A stretch of DNA of 64,000 nucleotides from an uncultured Gammaproteobacteria bacterium (GTDB taxonomy: Bacteria > Pseudomonadota > Gammaproteobacteria > Eutrophobiales > Eutrophobiaceae). The notes under the pieces are model-generated. The model was not told the DNA's origin and ran no database searches. It saw only the letters and a list, made by a program, of their open reading frames with translations. This document shows positions 28,301 to 36,587 of this stretch, in pieces. The stretch spans positions 1-64,000 of the forward strand of contig CALSOP010000008.1 in NCBI GenBank assembly GCA_943788005.1. The letters are read 5' to 3'. Each line of letters begins with the position of its first letter. The stretch's first letter is position 1. A program made the position numbers and the translations under genes.

Positions 28301-31300
28301 GTTACAGGCAACAAAAGAAAGTATTCTTGCCTTGCAAAAGATGCAGGAACAAACAGCACGGTTACATCAACAATATCTTGAAGGACAAGAGACCGCCCAA
28401 AAATCTATTCAGTCATTATTGGAACAACAACAACGACTCATGTCTGGCCAGCCATTGGCGCCAGCAAGTCAGCAAGCGCCACAACAACAAGTCAAGTTGA
28501 ACGTGCCTGCTCAAGAAAACACAGTTGCCTCAGGAGTAATTGAAAAACCAATCGTTAAAGAGATTGAAGAAACCAAGCAAGCAGTCACAACAAATGTTGA
28601 ACAATCCGACGTCGATATAAATAATCTTTTGCTTAATGTAGTATCTGAAAAAACGGGTTACCCACTAGAAATGTTAAGTCTCGATATGAGTCTGGATACG
28701 GATCTGGGTATCGATTCAATCAAGCGTGTTGAGATACTCTCAGCGTTGCAAGAAAAATTACCATGGTCTGCTGCAGTTAATCCAGAAGAATTAGGGACCT
28801 TCCAATTCTTACAACATATTGTTGAATTTATAGTCGCAGGTAGACCCGCTGCTGATAAAGCAGCAAGCACAACGATAACAACTGTAACGAAACCAATTGC
28901 AACAGTAGATAATAATTTTGAGAGGGTTTTGCTCGAGATTGTGTCAGAAAAAACCGGCTATCCTATTGAAATGTTGGATCTTGATATGAATCTGGATAGT
29001 GACCTAGGCATCGACTCAATCAAACGCGTTGAAATTCTCTCTGCCTTGCAAGAAGCTATGCCAGAGCTTCCTCTAGTCAGTCCGGATGAGCTTGGGCAAC
29101 TTCAAACCTTACGTTCGATCACTGAATTATTTGCTGTAGAGTTGACAGGCTCAAGTCAAGCAGCACCGCAGATAAGTGAACCAGCACAAGCAAATGTGAT
29201 CACTGGTTTTGCAGAAACATTATTAGAAGTTGTGGCAGATAAAACAGGTTATCCGACGGACATGCTAAGTCTAGACATGAATCTGGATAGTGACTTGGGT
29301 ATTGATTCAATCAAGCGAGTAGAAATATTGTCTGCCATTCAGGAACGTATTCCTGAATTACCTTCTGTAAGTCCGGATGACATGGCCGCGTTGCAAACAC
29401 TGCAATCAATTGTTGATGTGTTTAATGTTGCTGAAGTTGTTTCAACGAGTGAACCGCAGCAAGCGGTTTCAGGGCTATCAGCAATATTGCTTGAAGTTGT
29501 CGCAGATAAGACCGGCTATCCAGCAGAAATGCTAAATTTAGAAATGCATCTCGACAGTGACTTGGGTATCGATTCAATTAAGCGAGTCGAAATTTTATCG
29601 GCACTGCAAGACAAAATGCCAAATCTTCCAGTCGTCGCCGCAGATGATTTGGCAGCACTACAAACGCTGCAACAAATCATTGAGTATATGATCGAGCAGA
29701 TGGCTGACTCAATTTCAGCTCATGCGCCGGAAGCTAATATTGTAACTAAAGCGCGTGAAGTCGAAAAAGAATCCAGGCTTATTCGTAGTGTTGTTCGTAT
29801 TAATAAAATCGAAGAGGCAGACCAGCGCAATGCCATTGCCTTCAATAAAGATAAAGAAATATGGATAACGAAAGAAGGTGGTCAATTAGCGGAACAATTG
29901 GCAGAGAATTTAAATGCTAATGGTTATATAGCTCAAATTGTGGCTAATAATAAAAAACCAAATGACAATCTTGGAGCCTTGGTTTTATGTGCTAACGATA
30001 ATCCTAATAAGCAATGGTTATTGGATGCCTTTAGCCTGATGCAGTCATGTAGTGCTGCACTTAAAAAGTCGAAAGGAATTCTGGCGTCAGTGACTACTCT
30101 GGGAGGCAGTTTTGGCTTTGACGGAGAGTTAAAAGGTGAGCCAATTCAGGCCGGACTTTATGGCCTCATTAAAACGGCAGATAAGGAATGGTTTGACGTT
30201 TCAGTTAAATCAATTGATGTCGATCTTGATTCAGTATCAGTAGACTCTTTAAAAGAAGAACTCTTTTATGAAGGGCCATTAGAAGTGGGATTACTTAATG
30301 GACAAGTCATGTCTATGTCATTAGAAGATGAAGCATTAGAGTCAGAAAAAACTGAACACATACTACTCAATCAAGAAGATTTAATTGTGATTTCTGGCGG
30401 TGCGCGTGGAGTGACCGCTGAAGTCGCTCTTAAAATAGCGGAGTCTTATAGATGTAATCTGTTGTTGCTTGGACGTAGCCCAGAACCAGAATCAGAACCT
30501 CAATGGTTAACTGCGCTAACAGACGCAGCAAGCATTAAAAAAGCAATCCTTGATAATGCAAAAGAAAAACTCAAACCCGCTGACCTGGAAAAACGCTATC
30601 AATTAATATTGGCGAATCGTGAGATAAACAATTCATTACAACGAATCGAAAAAATCGGCGCAAAGGTTCAATATGCGTCGGTCGATGTTAACAATGCTGA
30701 TGCCGTTGCCAATGTGATCGATATGGCGCGAATAGAGTTAGGTAACGTGACAGGTATTATTCATGCTGCAGGCATCCTTGCCGACCGTTTAATCGAAGAC
30801 AAAACAGTAGCACAGTTCGACGCTGTTTATTCCACCAAGGTAGACGGATTGAAAAGCTTGCTCTCAGCAACTCGAGATGATGAATTGAAGTTGATAGTAT
30901 TATTTTCTTCAACTACTGCACGATTGGGACGTAAGGGTCAGGTTGACTATGCGGCTGCTAATGAAATATTAAATAAAATTGCGCAATCTGAAAATCAAAG
31001 CAGAAAGGACTGCAAGGTTTTGTCGGTGAACTGGGGTCCATGGGATGGTGGCATGGTAACGCCGGCATTAAAAAGACTATTCGCAGAAGAGGGCGTCGGT
31101 GTCATTGGTTTAAATGCGGGTGCAGATTATTTGATACAAGAAATAGAATCAGCAGGTCCCGTCGAAACGGTTATCCTCGGTGAATCAGATAATATACTAG
31201 CGACTATACCCTTAAATAAGTCATTACCTTTGACAGACCGTGGTGATTTGGCAATAGCATTCGAGCGTGATCTTTCTGTAAGCTCTAATGACTTTCTCAA

Positions 31301-32093
31301 TTCGCATGTCATGAACGGACAAGCAGTATTGCCTGTGGCGGTGATTATCGAATGGTTCGCGCATGGCGCATTACATTTGAACCCAGGTATGCAGTTTCAT
31401 GGCTTTGATGATTTCCGAGTATTTAAAGGCATTACATTAAAGGCAAATGAAAACATCCATTTAAGCATCCTGGCTGGGGCTATGATTCAGCAAGGCCATC
31501 TATCATTGGTGCCTGTTGAGTTGCGATCAAATGATGTACTACATGCTAGTGCAGTCATGGTTTTAGTTGATGCATATGAAAAAAATGTGCTACCAAAATT
31601 GAAAGCCGTTAAGGGCTTATACCAATATCAACAAGGCGAGTACTATCAAAATGGACAGTTGTTTCATGGCCAACATCTGCATGGCATAAGAGAAGTAACA
31701 CACTGTAGTGAAAAAGGCATTGTTGCCAATGTAAATTCAGCTCCACCACCGATGACATGGATGAAACAACCGATACGATCAAGTTGGTTAACAGACCCTC
31801 TGGTATTAGATTCAGCATTTCAGATGATGATCTTATGGAGCTTTGAACAACAGGGGATTGGTTCATTGCCAACGGCAATAGCGCATTATCGTCAATATAG
31901 TCGTAGTTATCCAAAAGACGGTGCTAAGGTGATCGCAGATGTCATCGAACAGACTGACCATCGTGCTAATGCCTCAATCGAATTCATTGATGATAAAGGT
32001 CAACTAATCGCAGTAATGGAAGGTTATGAATGTGTACGCGATAGCTCATTACAATTAGCATTCAAGGAAAATGCACTTAGCATTGAAGACTAA
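25371..32093 (+). CDS. pfaA: PfaA-like PUFA synthase subunit (KS-AT-ACPx4-KR-DH)
   Basis: A 2240-residue iterative polyketide-type lipid synthase. Domains in order: ketosynthase, about residues 1-460, with VDAACASSLSAV, EAHGTGTSVGDA and KSMIGHTKAAAG giving the Cys-His-His triad; malonyl acyltransferase, about 570-870, with FPGQGSQYVGM and AIGHSYGELTAL; a Gln-rich linker; four acyl carrier proteins at about 1080-1443, each with LGIDSIKRVEIL; ketoreductase, about 1670-1910, with SGGARGVTAEVAL and YAAANE; and a C-terminal dehydratase (hot-dog) domain, about 1950-2240, with SHVMNGQAVLPVAV. It should extend malonyl units with repeated reduction and dehydration. It sits between pfaD and the PfaC-like genes. 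RBS AGGGGTGG precedes the ATG. Confidence 0.96.
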   Translation: MKPLAIVGIGCLFPKANNVEEYWANIREGVDAITDIPETHWKPSDYFDEDKSAPDMTYGKRGGFINPMNFNPLLYGLSPNNIEATDTTQLLGMMVARQALLDAGYSTGKDAGDGREFDRDRMSVILGITGTLELVIPLGARLGHPIWRKALADAGIDPETTEDVVQRIADGYVPWQENSFPGLLGNVAAGRIANRFDLGGTNCVVDAACASSLSAVHLAALELSAGRVDMAITGGMDTFNDIFMYMCFSKTPALSPTGNSRPFAKEGDGTILGEGLGAVILKRLEDAERDGDKVYAVLKGMGSSSDGKGNAIYAPSAEGQTKALWNAYREADVTPRSIELVEAHGTGTSVGDAVEAKALSGVYSQDNEDETWCAVGSVKSMIGHTKAAAGVAGLIKTAMALKYKVLPPSIKVDEPLEIINPGTAPIYLNSVKRPWLKTLCTPRRAALSAFGFGGSNFHCVLEEAEETKTEIEWDGQVLIIALSADSKTDLINQLPDAALLASEEELRFFAYDSCQSFKVDAEHRLTIVLDKANAELEKLIEDVKQQLNDSSESIWQKPNGAMYSSGKEANKIAFIFPGQGSQYVGMCRDLACQFPQFSTALEEANQLFIEATGKQSLADVLYPIPVFSKTDEKEQENTLRQTQNAQPAIGAVSIGVLNLLNHFAVEPMAAIGHSYGELTALSAAGVYTTETLYRLSRIRGELMAAGEGDRGSMLAVVADYEQVESLLKENNIELIIANHNSPTQVVLSGATDQIDNFAKIAKKEKIRAIKLPVAAAFHSPFVANAAKPFSESLAPFEFSTNKYQVLSNTTTDSYPTEADAAKQQLANQLASPVRFVEQIEKLYAEGFNTFIEVGPGKTLTGLVGAILADKEFTAIAIDASVGKKQGQYDLALALTRLATQGINVDLAKWDARCSELERPAKDAKPAMTVSISGANVMLPREARPPSKPKKNIINMTNEVIQTPQVSIAQTPQHSSGLLQATKESILALQKMQEQTARLHQQYLEGQETAQKSIQSLLEQQQRLMSGQPLAPASQQAPQQQVKLNVPAQENTVASGVIEKPIVKEIEETKQAVTTNVEQSDVDINNLLLNVVSEKTGYPLEMLSLDMSLDTDLGIDSIKRVEILSALQEKLPWSAAVNPEELGTFQFLQHIVEFIVAGRPAADKAASTTITTVTKPIATVDNNFERVLLEIVSEKTGYPIEMLDLDMNLDSDLGIDSIKRVEILSALQEAMPELPLVSPDELGQLQTLRSITELFAVELTGSSQAAPQISEPAQANVITGFAETLLEVVADKTGYPTDMLSLDMNLDSDLGIDSIKRVEILSAIQERIPELPSVSPDDMAALQTLQSIVDVFNVAEVVSTSEPQQAVSGLSAILLEVVADKTGYPAEMLNLEMHLDSDLGIDSIKRVEILSALQDKMPNLPVVAADDLAALQTLQQIIEYMIEQMADSISAHAPEANIVTKAREVEKESRLIRSVVRINKIEEADQRNAIAFNKDKEIWITKEGGQLAEQLAENLNANGYIAQIVANNKKPNDNLGALVLCANDNPNKQWLLDAFSLMQSCSAALKKSKGILASVTTLGGSFGFDGELKGEPIQAGLYGLIKTADKEWFDVSVKSIDVDLDSVSVDSLKEELFYEGPLEVGLLNGQVMSMSLEDEALESEKTEHILLNQEDLIVISGGARGVTAEVALKIAESYRCNLLLLGRSPEPESEPQWLTALTDAASIKKAILDNAKEKLKPADLEKRYQLILANREINNSLQRIEKIGAKVQYASVDVNNADAVANVIDMARIELGNVTGIIHAAGILADRLIEDKTVAQFDAVYSTKVDGLKSLLSATRDDELKLIVLFSSTTARLGRKGQVDYAAANEILNKIAQSENQSRKDCKVLSVNWGPWDGGMVTPALKRLFAEEGVGVIGLNAGADYLIQEIESAGPVETVILGESDNILATIPLNKSLPLTDRGDLAIAFERDLSVSSNDFLNSHVMNGQAVLPVAVIIEWFAHGALHLNPGMQFHGFDDFRVFKGITLKANENIHLSILAGAMIQQGHLSLVPVELRSNDVLHASAVMVLVDAYEKNVLPKLKAVKGLYQYQQGEYYQNGQLFHGQHLHGIREVTHCSEKGIVANVNSAPPPMTWMKQPIRSSWLTDPLVLDSAFQMMILWSFEQQGIGSLPTAIAHYRQYSRSYPKDGAKVIADVIEQTDHRANASIEFIDDKGQLIAVMEGYECVRDSSLQLAFKENALSIED
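28615..29700 (+). repeat. Four tandem acyl-carrier-protein repeats in pfaA
   Basis: Four units of roughly 290 bases each encode an ACP with the phosphopantetheine serine in DLGIDSIKRVEIL, at about 28710, 29010, 29300 and 29565. They are similar in protein but clearly diverged in DNA, so they are old duplications. Four lies near the low end of ACP numbers in known PUFA synthases (often five or more). Confidence 0.92.
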
Positions 32094-32126
32094 TTAATAA
32101 TTTATTTCTTTGAATCTTTAAATGTA

Positions 32127-35100
32127 ATGGCAGAACGAATTGCAATAGTTGGTATTGGCGGCGTCTTCCCCGGCGCTCGCGATCTTGATGAATTTTGGCA
32201 GAATATTCTGTCAGCGAAAGACACCGCTATTGATGTCGGCAGCGATCGTTGGCGCCTGGATCCTGATGATTTGTATTCTCCAAATCTTGAACCCGATAAA
32301 GTCAATTCTCGACGAGCCTGTTTGATACAGGATTTCGAATTTAGTCCCGATGGATTTAATGTTGATGCAGACTTATTGACTCGTCTGGATCCACTGTATC
32401 AGATTTTGTTGCATGCTGGACGCGATGCATGGGCAGATGCCAAGACCAGTGCTATAGATAAAAATCGTGTTGGAATCATTATAGGCAATATTGTTTTACC
32501 AACAGAATCTTCATCGCAATTCAGTGATGAACAATTTAAAGCATTATTCGAAACACAGTTACACACGACCTCAAAAAATAATAGTCAAACTACTGAGTCA
32601 TTAAACCGTTACGTTGCCGGTTTGCCGGGCGGCCTATTGGGAAAGGCATTAGGACTTGGTGCGGGTGCGTATACATTAGATGCGGCCTGTGCCTCATCGC
32701 TTTATTCATTAAAGTACGCCGTAGATGAATTATTAGCGAGACGTACTGATGCCATGTTAGCTGGTGGTGTCTCACGTCCAGACTGTCTCTATACCCAAAT
32801 GGGTTTCTCTCAACTTAACGCCATTTCAAAATCAGGTCGCTGTTCGCCGTTTGACAGTAAGGCCGATGGACTTGTCGTTGGTGAAGGCGCCGGCATCTTC
32901 GTACTCAAGCGTTTAGATGATGCGATTGAAGATGACGATCATATCTATGCAACGATAGCAGGCATTGGGCTCTCGAATGATATTGAAGGCAACATCATGT
33001 CACCGGACACTGAAGGGCAGAGTCGTGCCATGCGGTCAGCTTATGCCAAGGCCGGTTGGTTACCTAATCAAGTACAACATATCGAATGCCACGGTACCGG
33101 CACACCTGTTGGCGATGGTGTTGAATTCAACTCTTTAAACAACCTTTGGCAACAGCATAACGTCGAAGGTGAGTGTGTTATTGGCTCAGTAAAAAGTAAT
33201 GTGGGACATTTATTAACGGCGGCTGGCGCTGCTGCGTTAATGAAGACCTTGCTGGCGATGAAACACGGTGTACTGCCACCCACAGCAAACTATGAAACAC
33301 CATCGAATAAAATTGATTTAGCCAATAGTCCGTTTAAGGTTTTAGCCAAGCCGGAGACATGGGAAGTAAAAGATAATGCGCCACGACGAGCAGCGATAAG
33401 TGGTTTTGGATTTGGTGGGATTAATGCGCATGTGTTGCTTGAACAATATGAAAAAGATACCGCTATCAAAAGCACATCACCTGTATCGCAAATCGATAAG
33501 GCTGATATTGCCATTGTTGGAATGGAGTCCCGTCTTGGCCCCTGGAATAATCAATCAGAATTTGATTCGGCTGTATTGTTTGGTGCTGATAAAGCAGTAA
33601 CTCATCCGACTCATTGGTGGGGCGCTGAGACTAAAGCGTACAGTGGCCATTTAATTGATGAGGTCATTATTCCATTAGGGCGTTATCGAATACCTCCGGC
33701 AGAATTAAAAGTGATGTTGCCGCAACAACTGTTGATGTTGGAAGTTGCTGCGAACGCACTAGACGATGCGGGTCTTTCAGAACTGACCGCAGAGCAACAA
33801 TGTCGCACAGGTGTTTTCATCGGCATCGCGCTAGATTTAAATACGACGAACTTTCATTTTCGTTGGATGCAGAAAAAATATGCGCGTGACTGGTTGCAAA
33901 GCCTAGGCATTACACTCAATGAATACGAACTAAATGAATGGCTCGCAAAGCTCCGCGATGCATGCGGACCTGCGTTAACTGCAAACCGAACCATGGGCGC
34001 ACTGGGTGGTATTGTTGCCAGTCGCATTGCCCGTGCCTTTCGAATAGGTGGCCCCTCATTCACTGTCTCTGCAGAAGAAACCTCAGGGTTACGCGCTTTG
34101 GAATCAGGCTTACGTGCTTTACAGCAAGTTGAATTAGATCAAGTCATCGTTGGCTCAGTTGATCTGGCTAGCGATCTAAGGGCAGTAAAAGGGCATGTTG
34201 AAAATCACGAGCAATCAAACATCGCAGATGGTGCAACAGCATTTATTTTAAAGCGTCATGAGGATGCAATTCGTGATGGTGATAAAGTCTATTCAATCAT
34301 TAAGGGGTTTGGTGCTGCTTCTGCAGGTGGTTGTGATGAAAAAAAGGCGGATATATCAGCTCAAGTTGAGTCGATTCAAAATGCATGCTTGGATGCACAA
34401 TGTCATCTAGATGAAATCGATCAGCTTATTTTTTCAACTCAGGAAGAAGTCTTAACAGCTAGTCCGGTTTTAAAAAATATACGATCCAATGTCTTTCCAT
34501 TGGGCCATTCTGGTGCTGCTAACGGTTTAATGAGTGTTGCCAGTGCAGTTAGTGCATTACATCATCGTCTACTTCCAGCAGAAAAAGATTCGAAAGTACA
34601 ATACTGGTTGAAAGATCGGATTAAAGGTTTGAGAAAAAGTTTAGTCAACGCGACAAGTCTTGATGGTAACAGTGCCAGCGTTTTACTTGGCGAAGGTGAT
34701 GCAAAGCTTATTTCAAAACAAGAGACCAAAAAATTAATTGTCGTCTCTGCAAAAGATAAACAATCATTAGTTGAAGACATAAATAATCTGTCATTTAATG
34801 ACGCGATTCAATACGATCATACAAATGATAAATTACGTGTTGCTTTAGTCGTTAATAATCAGGCTGAATTTAAGCAGGCTTGTGAAGAATCTATTGTTGC
34901 GATTGAACAAAATAAATCGATAGCTAATGGACGTTGTTTTTATTCTGTTGACCCCTTAGCAATACAAGGCAAGCTTGCCTTTGTCTATCCCGGTTCAGGC
35001 AATCACTTCTGGGGTATGGGACGAGAATTAGGTGTTGCTTACCCACATGTATTAGAAAAATTAAATGCAGAGAATGAATCACTGGCATCGCAATTTGCCA

Positions 35101-36587
35101 AAGGACGATTCTGGCAAGATCAAAACAGTAAGCTTAACCGTGATAAAGAATTAAGCCACGAAGAGGTTATCTTTGGGCAGGTTTGGTTAGGAACCTTTGT
35201 TAGTGATGTTGTCTCAGACTTTTCTATAAAACCCGATGCTGTGATTGGTTATAGCCTCGGTGAGACTGCTGGTCTTTTCTCGACACGCACATGGACTGCG
35301 CGTGATGAAATGTTACAGCGTATCCAGGAAAGTATTTTGTTTACCGAAGAACTTGCAGGGCCATGTACATCAGTACAAAAAGCATGGGGTACGAATGAAC
35401 CGATCGATTGGGCCTTAGGTGTTATAAATACCAGCGCAGATAAAGTTAAAACCGCATTAGAAAACTATCAGCATGTGTATTTATTAATCATCAATACACC
35501 GAATGAATGTGTGATTGGTGGTGATCGTACAGAATTAAATAAGGCAGTTAAAGCACTCGCTGCACAATATCTCCCGCTTTCGGGCGTCACGACAGTTCAT
35601 TGTGAAGTTGCAAAACCCGTTGAGCAGTCTTACCGCGATCTGCATATTTTTGAAACAACGCCACCCGATGATGTTGTCTTCTATAGTGGTATTCGTGGTG
35701 GTACTTATGAAGTTACGCAAGACTCTGCTGCAGATTCAATTTTGGATCAGGCGTTGGCACCTTTTGATTACACTAAGGTTATCAATAGTGCCTATGAAGA
35801 TGGCGTGCGACTATTTATTGAAATGGGGCCGGGTGGTTCTTGCACCAGGATGATTGGGCAAATACTTGAGGGTAAGTCGCACTATGCGAAGGCAGTATGC
35901 GTACAAGGTCAGGATAGTGTTGATAATGTCATGCAATTACTGGCGAGACTCTATGCCGAGGGTGTGTCGGTAGACTTATCGCAGCTTGATAGATCACAAG
36001 AAACTAATAAAACAGAATATAAAAATCATATTAGCGTTAAGACGGGCGGAGAACCTTTTAAAGTACCCTTGCCGCCAAAGTCTAAAGAGGAAGAGGTTGC
36101 ATCGGCAATCGTTGAGTTAAAGCAGAAACAAACAAAGGCTGATGTGGTTCAGCATAAGCAACAGCAAGGTATAAACTTTTTGCCTATGGCCGCAAACGGC
36201 GGATTGCAACCGATTATTGAACAGATGCAGCTCTCAGAACAAGCGCGTGCAGGCGCACAAGAAGCTTTTTTGCGTGTTAGTCAGGGGATGACACAGACGC
36301 TTGAGCAAGCCATTAATATGCAAATGCAGTTGATGGAAGGAAGTGACATAAATATCCCGTTAACTTCTATCAACCCAGAGCAATACAGACCAAATAACGA
36401 AATCGAATGTCAATTCGATAGAGAAGCTTGCATGGAGTTTGCTATTGGCTCTATTGGTAAGATGTTGGGCGATCGCTTTGCTGATATTGATCAACATCCA
36501 TCGCGCGTACGCCTGCCCGATGAACCATTAATGTTGGTTGATCGTATTTTAAAAGTGAATGGTGAAGTAGACTGCCTTAATGCATGA
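32127..36587 (+). CDS. pfaC: PfaC-like subunit, N-terminal part (KS-CLF-AT, start of DH)
   Basis: A 1486-residue protein with ketosynthase (about 1-440; DAACASSLYSL, ECHGTGTPVGDG, KSNVGHLLTAAG), chain-length factor (about 460-880; GPSFTVSAEETSG, catalytic Cys replaced by Glu as normal for CLF), acyltransferase (about 950-1290; YPGSGNHFWGMG and GYSLGETAGLF), then a linker and the first 60-100 residues of a FabA-like dehydratase (LPDEPLMLVDRI). It stops at 36587 in the middle of that dehydratase, and the rest is encoded in another frame from 36580. AT inside PfaC replaces a separate PfaB. The next ORF overlaps by eight bases. Confidence 0.93.
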   Translation: MAERIAIVGIGGVFPGARDLDEFWQNILSAKDTAIDVGSDRWRLDPDDLYSPNLEPDKVNSRRACLIQDFEFSPDGFNVDADLLTRLDPLYQILLHAGRDAWADAKTSAIDKNRVGIIIGNIVLPTESSSQFSDEQFKALFETQLHTTSKNNSQTTESLNRYVAGLPGGLLGKALGLGAGAYTLDAACASSLYSLKYAVDELLARRTDAMLAGGVSRPDCLYTQMGFSQLNAISKSGRCSPFDSKADGLVVGEGAGIFVLKRLDDAIEDDDHIYATIAGIGLSNDIEGNIMSPDTEGQSRAMRSAYAKAGWLPNQVQHIECHGTGTPVGDGVEFNSLNNLWQQHNVEGECVIGSVKSNVGHLLTAAGAAALMKTLLAMKHGVLPPTANYETPSNKIDLANSPFKVLAKPETWEVKDNAPRRAAISGFGFGGINAHVLLEQYEKDTAIKSTSPVSQIDKADIAIVGMESRLGPWNNQSEFDSAVLFGADKAVTHPTHWWGAETKAYSGHLIDEVIIPLGRYRIPPAELKVMLPQQLLMLEVAANALDDAGLSELTAEQQCRTGVFIGIALDLNTTNFHFRWMQKKYARDWLQSLGITLNEYELNEWLAKLRDACGPALTANRTMGALGGIVASRIARAFRIGGPSFTVSAEETSGLRALESGLRALQQVELDQVIVGSVDLASDLRAVKGHVENHEQSNIADGATAFILKRHEDAIRDGDKVYSIIKGFGAASAGGCDEKKADISAQVESIQNACLDAQCHLDEIDQLIFSTQEEVLTASPVLKNIRSNVFPLGHSGAANGLMSVASAVSALHHRLLPAEKDSKVQYWLKDRIKGLRKSLVNATSLDGNSASVLLGEGDAKLISKQETKKLIVVSAKDKQSLVEDINNLSFNDAIQYDHTNDKLRVALVVNNQAEFKQACEESIVAIEQNKSIANGRCFYSVDPLAIQGKLAFVYPGSGNHFWGMGRELGVAYPHVLEKLNAENESLASQFAKGRFWQDQNSKLNRDKELSHEEVIFGQVWLGTFVSDVVSDFSIKPDAVIGYSLGETAGLFSTRTWTARDEMLQRIQESILFTEELAGPCTSVQKAWGTNEPIDWALGVINTSADKVKTALENYQHVYLLIINTPNECVIGGDRTELNKAVKALAAQYLPLSGVTTVHCEVAKPVEQSYRDLHIFETTPPDDVVFYSGIRGGTYEVTQDSAADSILDQALAPFDYTKVINSAYEDGVRLFIEMGPGGSCTRMIGQILEGKSHYAKAVCVQGQDSVDNVMQLLARLYAEGVSVDLSQLDRSQETNKTEYKNHISVKTGGEPFKVPLPPKSKEEEVASAIVELKQKQTKADVVQHKQQQGINFLPMAANGGLQPIIEQMQLSEQARAGAQEAFLRVSQGMTQTLEQAINMQMQLMEGSDINIPLTSINPEQYRPNNEIECQFDREACMEFAIGSIGKMLGDRFADIDQHPSRVRLPDEPLMLVDRILKVNGEVDCLNA